Assembly (NCBI GenBank): GCA_016711705.1
Contig: JADJSK010000014.1
Location: forward strand, 62,001-126,000
Length of the DNA: 64,000 nucleotides
Direction: 5' to 3'
Source of the DNA: Candidatus Brachybacter algidus
GTDB lineage: Bacteria; Bacteroidota; Bacteroidia; Chitinophagales; Saprospiraceae
Shown here: positions 46,848-55,985 of the stretch, in pieces
Layout: each line of letters starts with the position of its first letter
Position numbering within the stretch: position 1 is the stretch's first letter
Made by a program: the position numbers and the translations under genes
Notes under the pieces: generated by a model
Told to the model about the DNA's origin: nothing
The model's database searches: none
What the model saw: the letters and a program-made list of their open reading frames with translations, nothing else

Positions 46848-47972
46848 ATGAATACATTAACACAACAATCGACTGAAGTTGAAAAAGATTTATTGCCATT
46901 AAATGGTACTGACCACATTGAGTTTTATGTAGGTAATGCCAAACAGGCAGCTATTTATTACCAGGCAGCTTTTGGCTTTGAATTGGTCGCATATAAAGGA
47001 CCTGAGACCGGCGTTAGAGACATTGTATCATATGTGCTGCAACAAGGTAAGATCCGCTTTGTGCTTACTTCTGCTCTGCATGCTGATCATGAGATCGCAA
47101 AGCATGTTGCCTTACATGGCGATGGAGTCAAAGTTTTAGCTTTATGGGTCGATGATGCAGTTGCTTCCTATGAATTGACAGTAGGAAGAGGTGCAGAATC
47201 TGTATTTGAACCCGTCACGCTTGAAGATGAATTTGGTAAGGTAATCATAGCCTCAATAAAGACATATGGTGAAACTATCCATACTTTTGTTCAGAGAAGT
47301 GAATATTCAGGAGCTTTCATGCCGGGTTTTATAGCCAAAAATTCTTTGCGTAAAGTCGAATCTCTTGGCTTATTATTTGTCGATCACTGTGTGGGAAATG
47401 TTGAATTGGGCCAAATGAATAATTGGGTTAAATATTATGAGGATGTGATGGGCTTTAAACTTTTGATCACTTTTGACGACAATGACATTTCGACAGAATA
47501 TACAGCTTTGATGAGCAAGGTCGTTTCTAATGGTAATGGATATGTTAAATTTCCTATTAACGAACCAGCAATGGGTAAGAAAAAGTCACAGATTGAAGAG
47601 TATCTTGATTTTTATAAAACATCAGGCGTTCAGCACATTGCTGTTGCTACCAATGACATCATAAGTACCGTAGATGGCCTTAGAAATAATGGTGTTGAAT
47701 TTCTTGTAGTTCCCAATACTTATTATGAGGATCTATTTGAAAGATTAGGTGAGATAGATGAGCCGATTGAAGAACTTAAAAGATTAAACATTTTAGTTGA
47801 TAGAGATGATGAAGGATATTTGCTTCAGATTTTCACAAAACCTGTCCAGGACAGACCAACTGTTTTCTTTGAAATCATCCAGCGAAAAGGCGCAACTTCC
47901 TTTGGTAAGGGGAATTTTAAGGCTCTATTTGAGGCTATCGAAAGAGAACAAGAACTAAGGGGGACACTCTAA
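46848..47972 (+). CDS. hppD: 4-hydroxyphenylpyruvate dioxygenase
   Basis: 374 residues, two vicinal-oxygen-chelate halves. N-terminal half: LNGTDHIEFYVGNAKQAAIY, QGKIRFVLTSAL. C-terminal half with iron ligands: FVDHCVGNVELGQMNNWVKY, SGVQHIAVATNDI and the Glu in VFFEIIQRKG; the end FGKGNFKALFEAIEREQELR is the family tail that closes the active site. It makes homogentisate from 4-hydroxyphenylpyruvate, the substrate of the upstream HmgA. A strong terminator lies 18 bp after the stop. Confidence 0.97.
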   Translation: MNTLTQQSTEVEKDLLPLNGTDHIEFYVGNAKQAAIYYQAAFGFELVAYKGPETGVRDIVSYVLQQGKIRFVLTSALHADHEIAKHVALHGDGVKVLALWVDDAVASYELTVGRGAESVFEPVTLEDEFGKVIIASIKTYGETIHTFVQRSEYSGAFMPGFIAKNSLRKVESLGLLFVDHCVGNVELGQMNNWVKYYEDVMGFKLLITFDDNDISTEYTALMSKVVSNGNGYVKFPINEPAMGKKKSQIEEYLDFYKTSGVQHIAVATNDIISTVDGLRNNGVEFLVVPNTYYEDLFERLGEIDEPIEELKRLNILVDRDDEGYLLQIFTKPVQDRPTVFFEIIQRKGATSFGKGNFKALFEAIEREQELRGTL

Positions 47973-47989
47973 TTAAGCAATGAAATATT

Positions 47990-48022
47990 AAAATGCTCTT
48001 CCTACAGAAGGGCATTTTTTTT
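47990..48022 (+). terminator. Rho-independent terminator of the hmgA-hppD operon
   Basis: AAAATGCTCTTC (47990-48001), 5-nt loop, GAAGGGCATTTT (48007-48018) and a run of T to 48022. One T-G pair in a 12-bp stem. Confidence 0.92.
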
Positions 48023-48565
48023 GGTCATTATCTGAGCATAAGAACTGAATATTTTATACAAAAAGTAAACCTAAGAGAAACCAAAGATTTTCTGTATAAA
48101 CTGTATAAGAATTCCGTTAGATCAATTTTTCTTGGCAATAATGGTTTTTTTGCATGGCTATTTCAAAAGAGGGAGGATATAAGCGGACAAAGAGTTATTT
48201 ATCTCTCTTTTTGCCTAAAATAAGTGATAAATGGGATTCAAATAGAGTAGTTAATCTATTAATTTATATTTTTAAAATAGTCATATGTAATTGATAATCA
48301 GAATAATATTATTTGTCCGCAATTTGTCCGCCCTAAAACACTATAACTTCGAGTACTAAAATTTACATTTGACTTATAGAAAAATTACATTTTATAAAAT
48401 TTACATAACATCATCAATTAGATGACAAATTTTAATTCCTTTTAATGTAACTTTTTTCATCCCCATATTTAACAGGTGGAAGGATTGGAACAGATTTTAA
48501 ATCATATTCCAGTCCCTAAGCCACTAGATTTGATCATTACCGTAATTTACACACACTTACTTATG
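48023..48565. other. Intergenic region, possible small RNA upstream of a terminator
   Basis: No convincing protein gene. ORFs near 47993-48223 start inside the hppD terminator and resemble no family. The phrases TTTGTCCGCAATTTGTCCGC (48310-48330) and a possible 9-bp stem GGATTGGAA / TTCCAGTCC (48483-48517) precede the terminator at 48566. A short structured transcript is possible but not demonstrated. Confidence 0.4.
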
Positions 48566-48597
48566 AATAAGGCACTCTTTTAGTGCCTTATTTTTTT
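48566..48597 (+). terminator. Rho-independent terminator without an upstream ORF
   Basis: AATAAGGCACT (48566-48576), loop CTTTT/T, AGTGCCTTATT (48582-48592) and T-run to 48597. A perfect 11-bp stem. The closest annotated gene end is ~590 bp upstream and already has its own terminator. Confidence 0.88.
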
Positions 48598-48695
48598 ACA
48601 ATGGTTTTTGTCTTTAGAGCGTAAAATGTTATCTTGTTGTTCTCTAGGTGACTAATCATTTGAGCATAATAATACCATCATATACGCTTACTAAT

Positions 48696-50426
48696 TTGAA
48701 GTACAATAATATATATATTTTTTTCCTAATACTAATGATGGGATGTGATAGTCCAGATAAGGAGATAAAATACTACATCGATACTTGGAAGATTGAAGGC
48801 AAAATGCAAACAATTGCGTCAGATCAGGCTTATTTCAAGTTATTTTCATTGGATCGAAAGGAAGTGCATAAAATCATCTCCAAATGCAAAGAATACAATA
48901 AAAAATATCCTAATGAGAGGGTTCTGATAAGATTGGCAATCATAGAAACTTATTATATACGCTATGGTAAACAGATTCCAGACATGGAAGACTACAGAAA
49001 TTTTTTAGTATTACTTCCTAAATGTCAGAAACTTGGAGACCAACAACTTCTAGCAGAACTATATACAATTATCTCTGATTATAGCCCGCTTAATGAATTC
49101 ATGAATTATGTTCTAAAAGCTAATAGTCTAATGGAGAAGATTGGTATCCAATATTTTCCTGGATATAAGCAGCGATTATACTCGATAGGGTTTACATTAT
49201 ACCTAAATCAGGAATATCGCCAATCACTTATTTATTTGCAAAAGGCTTTCAAAATCACCAATAGCAATCTCAATTATAACTATAATGCTTCTTATGTACT
49301 TGTTAATGATTTGACTGCAGCTTGTTATAGAGAACTCAGTATGTATGACAGCAGCCTTTACCATTATAAATTGTTGCTCCAAAATGCCAACCTTCCTGTT
49401 CATGCTTCTAATCGTGAGATTCCTTTATGGCAAGCTATTACCAAAGGAAATATTGCGTTCCTATTGGCTCAGAGTGGATATAGTGAGTTGGCAAAGCCAT
49501 ACTTGCTCAAACACCTGCAGCAATCTCGTCAATACGAAGACAACCACAATATTGCAATAGTTTATAACAGATTGGGACAAATTGATTTATTTGAAAATAG
49601 ATTGAATGGAAGTCTAGAGAATTTTCAAAATGCAATAAAATTTGCAAAAACTACCAGGTTCCTAAAACAAAGAAAAATTGCTGCCAAGGGATTAGCTGAT
49701 ATCTATCACCGTGTCCATAATACTGATAGCCTTTATAAATATTTCTACATTTATAAAGCATATGATGATACAATTAATGAAATGAAGGTAGCCTATAATC
49801 TGGAAACAGCGGAAGCAAAGCTAGCTTTTGATGCTGCTAAGGCACGACTAACAATTGCTAATAGTGACATTAAGAGTATGCGCTTAATTAGAAATTTCAT
49901 TATAGTCTTTGTCATTATGATATCTATCATTGCCTATCTATATTTTACCAGAAGGATCTTTGAACAAAAGGACAGAGCAGAAAGATTGGAAAGTGACAAG
50001 ACTAAAGCACTTAGTGATACAGAAAAGGCACTTGGAGAAATCCAAATATTTAAGAAGAAGATCATTGAAAATGAGGCCATGATCAGCAAGTTGCATGATC
50101 ATATACTAGACAAAAATGATCTGCAACCTGAGATGGACCGAATAATTAAATATGCATTGATCGATAAAAACGAATTAGATAAATTCAATCTTGAATTTGA
50201 AATCGCTAACCCTCAGGTATTGCCTGGTCTGGATGGGCAATCGAAACCACTTTCTCCTGCTGAAAGACGTTTGGCAGCACTCATCTACCTCAAGTTAAAC
50301 AATGAACAGATCAGTCACGCGCTAGGTATTAGTAAGGATAGTGTTACAAGAAGTAAAAGAAGGTTGAAAAATGCCCTAAAACTCGACGCAGATCAGGGAC
50401 TAGAAGATTTTATACTTCAATTCTGA
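48696..50426 (+). CDS. TPR lipoprotein-type regulator with transmembrane helix and C-terminal HTH
   Basis: 576 residues from TTG 48696, chosen because it gives a clean lipoprotein-like signal (YNNIYIFFLILMMGCDS); GTG at 48648 is an alternative. Residues ~30-390 are TPR-like helices (YRQSLIYLQKAFKITNSN, IAIVYNRLGQIDLFENRLNG). A membrane helix near 405-425 (NFIIVFVIMISIIAYLYF) and a coiled coil follow. The C-terminus is a LuxR/sigma-region-4-like HTH: LSPAERRLAALIYLKLNNEQ, ISHALGISKDSVTRSKRRLK. This is the layout of Bacteroidota TPR sensor-regulators: outside sensing, inside DNA binding. Target genes unknown. Confidence 0.85.
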   Translation: MKYNNIYIFFLILMMGCDSPDKEIKYYIDTWKIEGKMQTIASDQAYFKLFSLDRKEVHKIISKCKEYNKKYPNERVLIRLAIIETYYIRYGKQIPDMEDYRNFLVLLPKCQKLGDQQLLAELYTIISDYSPLNEFMNYVLKANSLMEKIGIQYFPGYKQRLYSIGFTLYLNQEYRQSLIYLQKAFKITNSNLNYNYNASYVLVNDLTAACYRELSMYDSSLYHYKLLLQNANLPVHASNREIPLWQAITKGNIAFLLAQSGYSELAKPYLLKHLQQSRQYEDNHNIAIVYNRLGQIDLFENRLNGSLENFQNAIKFAKTTRFLKQRKIAAKGLADIYHRVHNTDSLYKYFYIYKAYDDTINEMKVAYNLETAEAKLAFDAAKARLTIANSDIKSMRLIRNFIIVFVIMISIIAYLYFTRRIFEQKDRAERLESDKTKALSDTEKALGEIQIFKKKIIENEAMISKLHDHILDKNDLQPEMDRIIKYALIDKNELDKFNLEFEIANPQVLPGLDGQSKPLSPAERRLAALIYLKLNNEQISHALGISKDSVTRSKRRLKNALKLDADQGLEDFILQF

Positions 50427-50529
50427 TTTTTATTAGGAAAAGATATTATCCAATTTTTCACTACATGATAAAGAGCAAAGGGTCTATTTTGTTATCTCCT
50501 TTTGATCATTTCGGAATATCCTTTCGAAA

Positions 50530-52305
50530 TTATACACCAGCAAAATCAATAAGTTTACGCCTGTAGACAGAAAGTACTTTCGATTTTGAGACAAAGCCCA
50601 GATAGATACCGTTCTCGCAAACCGGAAGATTCCATGCACTGCTACTTTGGAATTTATCCATTACCTGTTCCATAGTATCTGAAGACTGGATGATCTCAGG
50701 AGCTCCATGCATTATTTGTGATACTTTGAGGTCGTATTGTGTTTGGTCAAACATGATGGTCCTGATGTCATCCAGAGTAACTACTCCTAAAAAATGTTGG
50801 GTGTCATCCAACACTGGATAAATGTTTCTTGTTGAATTTTCTACCGCAGTGAATAACATTTCTTTCAATGTCATATCCGGATTAATAGGAATAAAATTTG
50901 TCTCTATGACTTTGTCAAGTGCCAGCATAGTAAGCACAGCCTTATCTTTGTCATGTGTGATCAGAAACCCTTGTTGAGCTAGTTTTTGCTGATATACATT
51001 ATATTCTGTGAAGTATTTATTTATACTGTAGCTGATAGCGGCGCATATCATGAGCGGCAACATTAACTCATATGTTCCTGTCAACTCAGATATCATGAAT
51101 ATGGCAGTGAGTGGGGCATACATTACGCCTGCCATTTGTGTGGCCATTCCTACAAGTGCAAAATTTGTTTCAGATACAAGGCCGATATTTGTGTAGTTGA
51201 TCAACATTGCAACTCCATAACCCATGCAGCAACCTGTCACGAGGGATGGTCCAAATATACCTCCAACTTTTACCGCTCCTATCGTAGCGGAGGTAGCAAA
51301 AGCCTTGAGAGCCACAATAGTAAACATCAGTCCCGCCACCAGTAACTTATTTTGACTTCCAAACCAGCTATTATTGCCCATAACTATATGATGCTTACCT
51401 ATAAGTAATGCCTTGATCGTTGAATATCCTTCACCATAAAGTGAAGGAAACCAAAATACCAATGCACCTACGATGCCAGCCCCAACGACAAGTTTCACCC
51501 ATTTTTTCTCAATGTTTGCAAACATTATACCCATTTTTTTGTATACCGTCACGAAGTAAAGAGAAGTGAGGGAGCCAATAAGGCCGAGTAGGATATAAAA
51601 GGGAATGTCTTTAGGGGCAAATTTATCTTGTATAACAAATTTAAAAATAGTATCATCTCCATAGATCCAAATCGACGTGATAGCCCCAGCTGAAGATGCT
51701 AGGAGCATAGGCACAATACTTGCGATGGTGAGATCCAAAGAGAATATCTCAATAGCGAAAATGATAGCTCCTATCGGCGCATGGAATACAGAAGCAAGTG
51801 CGCCTGCTGTAGCGCAACCTATCATTAAGTTAACTGTCTTTTGATTTAAGTGAAAAAGACGGGCTAAATTAGATCCGATGGAGGATCCCATAAATACAGT
51901 TGCTCCCTCGAGACCTACTGATCCACCAAAACCTACTGTCAATGGGGCTGTGATCATTGGAGAAAACATTCCCTTACGGGACATCTTTCCATGGTTCTTA
52001 GAAATGGCAAATAAGGTGTCTGAAATACCTTGACCTGCCATTTTTCCTAGAATAAACTTAGAAGCCAAATAGGTCATTGTAAGTCCAAAAGCCGGAAAAA
52101 TAAAGTAGAAAATTGTGAAATAATTCTGAACAAACTCTTGCTGGACTATCCATTTGATCTCATAAGTAATGTTCTTGATCACTACAGCACCCAATCCACT
52201 CACTAAACCAATTAGGACGCTGGCAAAAAGCACGAACTGCCTTTCTGGAACATGTTTTATTCTCCAGATCAGAAAAACTTTAAGCCAACTTTTTAGATAC
52301 GACAT
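50530..52305 (-). CDS. ClC-type chloride channel/antiporter with CBS pair
   Basis: 591 residues. About ten hydrophobic segments in residues 20-430 carry the ClC selectivity motifs GQGISDTLF, GFGGSVGLEGATVFMGS, FHAPIGAIIFAIE and VGGIFGPSLVTGC. The Glu in GLEGATV corresponds to the gating glutamate of ClC antiporters. Two CBS domains occupy ~450-585 (FIPINPDMTLKEMLFTAVEN; ILGVV-like FLGVVTLDDIR; YLGFVSKSKVLSVYRRKL). It moves Cl- (with or without H+) across the inner membrane, with regulation through the CBS pair. It lies 65 bp downstream of hemF and may be the tail of that operon. Confidence 0.93.
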   Translation of the reverse strand: MSYLKSWLKVFLIWRIKHVPERQFVLFASVLIGLVSGLGAVVIKNITYEIKWIVQQEFVQNYFTIFYFIFPAFGLTMTYLASKFILGKMAGQGISDTLFAISKNHGKMSRKGMFSPMITAPLTVGFGGSVGLEGATVFMGSSIGSNLARLFHLNQKTVNLMIGCATAGALASVFHAPIGAIIFAIEIFSLDLTIASIVPMLLASSAGAITSIWIYGDDTIFKFVIQDKFAPKDIPFYILLGLIGSLTSLYFVTVYKKMGIMFANIEKKWVKLVVGAGIVGALVFWFPSLYGEGYSTIKALLIGKHHIVMGNNSWFGSQNKLLVAGLMFTIVALKAFATSATIGAVKVGGIFGPSLVTGCCMGYGVAMLINYTNIGLVSETNFALVGMATQMAGVMYAPLTAIFMISELTGTYELMLPLMICAAISYSINKYFTEYNVYQQKLAQQGFLITHDKDKAVLTMLALDKVIETNFIPINPDMTLKEMLFTAVENSTRNIYPVLDDTQHFLGVVTLDDIRTIMFDQTQYDLKVSQIMHGAPEIIQSSDTMEQVMDKFQSSSAWNLPVCENGIYLGFVSKSKVLSVYRRKLIDFAGV

Positions 52306-52370
52306 TAAGGATTATAAAATATGTAACAAATATGCGTTATTTAAACGAATAAATGTCAAATCTATTGGAT

Positions 52371-53312
52371 TTATAAGGCTATCCAGTCACGTGGATGTTG
52401 ACAAACTTTCAATAATGTTTCCTCTGCACTTCCAGACACTGGCTGGTAGTCATAGTCAAAGCGCACCCTGGGAGGGAGGCTCATCAGAATACTCTCTGTC
52501 CTTCCATTGGTTTTCAACCCAAAGATAGTGCCTCGATCGTGTATTAAGTTGAATTCAACGTATCGTCCTCTTCGAATTTCCTGCCAATATCTTTGTTCAC
52601 CTGTCCATTCTAAGGCTTTCCTTTTTTGAACGATAGGAATATAAGCCTCTATAAAGGAATTGCCATTAGCTTTTTGAAAAGCAAAAAGGTCATTTACTGC
52701 CAGATCCTTATCAGGTTTCAGATAATCATAGAATACACCGCCCACTCCTCTCATTTCATTATTTCTGTGACTGTTGACAAAATATTGATCACATTGATTT
52801 TTATATTTTGAATATAGTGAAGGACCAAATTGATCGATCGCCTTCTTGAGTGTGGAATGAAAATGGACAACATCCTCTTCAAATAGATAATAAGGAGTCA
52901 GATCAGTTCCACCACCGAACCATCTGTCAATGACCAATCCTGTATCATCATATAATTCAAACATGCGCCAATTCGCATGAACTGTAGGAATGAAAGGGTT
53001 TTCCGGGTGTAAGACCAGACTTAAACCACAAGCAAACCATGAGTGTCCGCTAATACCTAATTGTTTTTCCATTGCTTCGGTCACTAAGCCTTCGACAACA
53101 GAAGTATTTACCCCTGCTTTTTCAAATATATTCCCCAAAGACATGACGCGTGTTCTACCTCCACCTCCTTCAGGCCGCTCCCAAAGATCTTCATGAAAAG
53201 AAGCTTTTGCATCCTCTCCTTCTAAAGCTATGCATATTGTATCCTGAAGTCCATGGATATAATTTATCCAATCTTCTTTGGTAAAATAAGGCTGCTGCTC
53301 GTCAGTTATCAT
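52371..53312 (-). CDS. hemF: Oxygen-dependent coproporphyrinogen III oxidase
   Basis: 313 residues. It converts coproporphyrinogen III to protoporphyrinogen IX with O2. Motifs: EGGGGRTRVMSLGNIFEKAG, ACGLSLVLHPENPFIPTVHA, WRMFELYDDTG, WFGGGTDLTPYYLFEEDVVH, MRGVGGVFYDYL and GRYVEFNLIHDRGTIFGLKT. Cytoplasmic. Starts 8 bp after the hemE stop, so it is the fifth gene of the hemACDEF operon. Using the aerobic enzyme suggests an oxygen-respiring lifestyle, though an HemN could exist elsewhere. Confidence 0.96.
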   Translation of the reverse strand: MITDEQQPYFTKEDWINYIHGLQDTICIALEGEDAKASFHEDLWERPEGGGGRTRVMSLGNIFEKAGVNTSVVEGLVTEAMEKQLGISGHSWFACGLSLVLHPENPFIPTVHANWRMFELYDDTGLVIDRWFGGGTDLTPYYLFEEDVVHFHSTLKKAIDQFGPSLYSKYKNQCDQYFVNSHRNNEMRGVGGVFYDYLKPDKDLAVNDLFAFQKANGNSFIEAYIPIVQKRKALEWTGEQRYWQEIRRGRYVEFNLIHDRGTIFGLKTNGRTESILMSLPPRVRFDYDYQPVSGSAEETLLKVCQHPRDWIAL

Positions 53313-53320
53313 TTTTTATG

Positions 53321-54349
53321 CTATAAAGTGGAATAATCAAATTCTTTAACGGTATCGACGAAGGCACGTGCTGAATCTACAGGTACAGTAGGAAGAATAC
53401 CATGCCCAAGGTTGGCGATATATCTTCCCGGACCGAAATCAGTGATCATTTTCTTCACTTCTCTTTTTATTACATCGACAGGTGCATATAGCTTTGCCGG
53501 GTCAAAATTTCCCTGAAGCGTTATGTTGTCACCTGCGAATTCTCTGGCAGTTTTCGGTGGAATACACCAATCTATTCCAAGACCTGCAGCTCCTGTCTCT
53601 GCCATCGCGCCAATAGATGCCCATGCACCTTTAGCGAATATAATAGTAGGAGCAAGGTCTTTCACTGCATGAACTATCTGACGTATGTATTGTAAGGAAA
53701 ACTCTTCAAAATCCACCGGACTCCATAATCCACCCCATGAATCGAATATTTGAACTACATCTGCACCTGCTTCTATCTGACCTTTTAGATAAGAAATAGT
53801 GGTATCAGTGATCATTTGTAATAAATGGTGAGCGACTTCTGGTTGTGTATAACAAAAAGATTTTGCCTCATCGAATGTCTTGCTTCCTTTGCCTTGGACC
53901 ATATAACAAAGCAAGGTCCATGGCGCTCCTGCGAATCCGATCAAAGGGACTCTGCCATTCAGCTCTTTTTTGATCATTTTGATCGCATCGAATACATATT
54001 GCAGTGTTTCATGAACGTCAGGTACCCTGACCCGACTCATATCTGCAATAGACTTAATTGGATTCGGTAGTATCGGTCCCTGGCTTTCTATGAGCTGGAC
54101 TTCCAGTCCCATGGCTTGCGGCACGACAAGGATATCTGAAAATAAAATTGCCGCATCAACGCCTATAATGTCCACTGGTTGCAAGGTGATCTGGCAGGCA
54201 AGTTCCGGTGTTTGACAGCGTTCGAAGAATCCATATTTAGCTCTCAATACCATATATTCAGGAAGGTATCTTCCTGCCTGGCGCATCATCCAAACCGGCG
54301 GTCTGCTAGTGACTTCTCCTTTTAATGTTTTTAATAATAAGTCATTCAT
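53321..54349 (-). CDS. hemE: Uroporphyrinogen decarboxylase
   Basis: 342 residues. It removes four carboxyl groups from uroporphyrinogen III to give coproporphyrinogen III. The N-terminal signature RPPVWMMRQAGRYLPEY and the second signature GFAGAPWTLLCYMVQGKGSK are present, with DILVVPQAMGLEV, QIFDSWGG and GNFDPAKLYAP; the C-terminal YIANLGHGILPTVPVD is complete. Overlaps the hemD stop by 8 nt, which implies translational coupling. Confidence 0.97.
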   Translation of the reverse strand: MNDLLLKTLKGEVTSRPPVWMMRQAGRYLPEYMVLRAKYGFFERCQTPELACQITLQPVDIIGVDAAILFSDILVVPQAMGLEVQLIESQGPILPNPIKSIADMSRVRVPDVHETLQYVFDAIKMIKKELNGRVPLIGFAGAPWTLLCYMVQGKGSKTFDEAKSFCYTQPEVAHHLLQMITDTTISYLKGQIEAGADVVQIFDSWGGLWSPVDFEEFSLQYIRQIVHAVKDLAPTIIFAKGAWASIGAMAETGAAGLGIDWCIPPKTAREFAGDNITLQGNFDPAKLYAPVDVIKREVKKMITDFGPGRYIANLGHGILPTVPVDSARAFVDTVKEFDYSTL

Positions 54350-55046
54350 GCTTAAAATATTTTTTTATTTTCTCTAAAAATGCAGCCTGATTTGGCTCAT
54401 CATTTAAGATGATTTCGTTCCTACTGTATGTTTGCAAAGCTTTTTTAGTGCTTTCGCCAAATGCAAAAAGTAGGGTTCCTACTTCATTTGGATTTTCTGA
54501 ATAAAAGCTTTTTACGGCACTTGGGCTAAAGAAAAGAATGCCCGAATATTTTTCAGTAATTGTTTTTTTTATTTTTTCATTTTTGTAAACAATAACTTCT
54601 TCGAGCTGCACTCCATGTTCTTTTAAATAATCCGGCAGCACATCCAATCTTTTATTCCCGCAAAAAAAGAATTTTTCAACTCTATCTCCTTCATTGACCA
54701 GACCCTTTGCTAAGGACAACCCGTCGTGCCCTGTGACAGTATTTTTCTGTGGCCCAAAATAGGAGGCGGCACTTTTTAATGTGCGGCCTTCTAAGGTTGA
54801 ATAGGACCATTCTGGCGGCTTTGGAAGTAATTCTTGCAGTGCTTTCACTGCATTTGAACTTGTAAATATTGCCCTTATCTTCTTGTTAGATATTGAAATT
54901 AATTTTTTATTAAGATCAGTATCCTGCAAAGTTGTAATTTGAATGAAAGGAATACATTCAATATCTATATCCGACGCCTTTGCATCTAAAATGATATCCG
55001 CTTCTAATATTTTAGTACTAAGGAGTTTAATCGGTAAGGTCTGCAT
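54342..55046 (-). CDS. hemD: Uroporphyrinogen-III synthase
   Basis: 234 residues from ATG 55046 (MQTLPIKLLSTKILEADII); an upstream ATG at 55079 would overlap hemC by over 50 nt and add an atypical N-terminus. HemD closes and inverts ring D of hydroxymethylbilane. Sequence is weakly conserved as usual; recognisable parts are IRAIFTSSNAVKALQEL, FFCGNKRLDVLPDYL, GVQLEEVIVYKN and ILFFSPSAVKSFYSENP. Overlaps hemC by 20 nt and hemE by 8 nt. Confidence 0.9.
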   Translation of the reverse strand: MQTLPIKLLSTKILEADIILDAKASDIDIECIPFIQITTLQDTDLNKKLISISNKKIRAIFTSSNAVKALQELLPKPPEWSYSTLEGRTLKSAASYFGPQKNTVTGHDGLSLAKGLVNEGDRVEKFFFCGNKRLDVLPDYLKEHGVQLEEVIVYKNEKIKKTITEKYSGILFFSPSAVKSFYSENPNEVGTLLFAFGESTKKALQTYSRNEIILNDEPNQAAFLEKIKKYFKHE

Positions 55047-55944
55047 CTCGGATTTCTTTGACGATAGCCAAGCCACCATTTTCTAAAACTTCTTTTCCCG
55101 CCAGAGTTCCGAGGTCAAGTGCTTCAAAAGCATTGATACTTTTACTTACTTTCACTATCTTCTTACCATCTATAGAAAGTATATTTCCATCGAAGTGTAA
55201 CATATTACCTTCAGTTCTGGCATAAGCACTGATTGGAGTAGAACATCCTCCCATTAGTGTCTTAAGAAAGTCTTTTTCGACCTTGGTGCACAAAGCGGTA
55301 TTGTCATCGTCGAATTCTGCACAAATAGTGCCTATTTCGTGATCTGTCTCTCTAAAAACTATAACAATAGCTCCTTGTGCAGGAGCAGGCAGCATCCAAT
55401 CCAGTTCAATATGATCAGCGGGCAAAATTCCAAGTCGCTCCAGCCCTGCTTTCGCAAATATTGCTCCGATCCAGTTACTATTTTCAAGTTTTTGTAATCT
55501 CGTTTGGACATTGCCTCTTAGATTTTCGATTGTATCTTCAGGGAATTTATTCAACCACATTGCAGATCTTCTAGTCGAGCCCGTACCTATGATTCTCACT
55601 TTTTCCTCAGCATTTTTACCTTTAATAAGCACATCTTCATGCGGTCCCCTTTTTAGCACAGCACCCTGAGCGATACCCGCTGCCAATTGGGTAGGGACAT
55701 CTTTCATCGAATGTACGGCAATATCTATTCTATTATTTAGTAATGCTGCATCCAGGGTTTTTGTAAATATCCCTTCGACACCCATAGCATACAATGGCGT
55801 CACTAGATCAATGTCACCTTCACTTTTGACTGGCACGAGTTCACATTTCAAGCCGAGGGATTCGATGAGTGACTTAACAGTATTGGCTTGCCACATTGCA
55901 AGTTTACTATCGCGTGTACCTATTCTGATTGGATTCTTAGTCAT
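55027..55944 (-). CDS. hemC: Hydroxymethylbilane synthase (porphobilinogen deaminase)
   Basis: 305 residues. It condenses four porphobilinogens. Motifs: IRIGTRDSKLAMWQANTVK, KSEGDIDL, GVEGIFTKTLDAALLNNRID, AVHSMKDVPTQL, GTGSTRRSAMWL, LRGNVQTRLQKLE, LPAPAQGAIVI and the dipyrromethane-cofactor Cys in LMGGCSTPISAYA. Length is normal. Second gene of the operon; 41 bp after hemA. Confidence 0.97.
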   Translation of the reverse strand: MTKNPIRIGTRDSKLAMWQANTVKSLIESLGLKCELVPVKSEGDIDLVTPLYAMGVEGIFTKTLDAALLNNRIDIAVHSMKDVPTQLAAGIAQGAVLKRGPHEDVLIKGKNAEEKVRIIGTGSTRRSAMWLNKFPEDTIENLRGNVQTRLQKLENSNWIGAIFAKAGLERLGILPADHIELDWMLPAPAQGAIVIVFRETDHEIGTICAEFDDDNTALCTKVEKDFLKTLMGGCSTPISAYARTEGNMLHFDGNILSIDGKKIVKVSKSINAFEALDLGTLAGKEVLENGGLAIVKEIRDADLTD

Positions 55945-55985
55945 GAAATATATGGAGTTGGAATAAAGTTGTTGATAGAAAGCTA

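Noticed and set aside
47993..48223. 76-residue ORF after hppD
   Set aside because: It starts inside the hppD terminator hairpin, has no recognised domain and no promoter; integrase-like resemblance was too weak to support.
48480..48540. tRNA remnant
   Set aside because: An anticodon-stem-like GATTTTAAATC is present, but there is no T-arm, no acceptor pairing and no CCA-type end.
49546..49562. Tenth copy of the palindromic core inside the TPR gene
   Set aside because: Only the central AATATTGCAAT matches; the palindrome and flank are incomplete and it is coding.
50530..52305. Haem-cluster role for the ClC gene
   Set aside because: It is only co-directional with a 65-bp gap; nothing links it functionally to haem synthesis.
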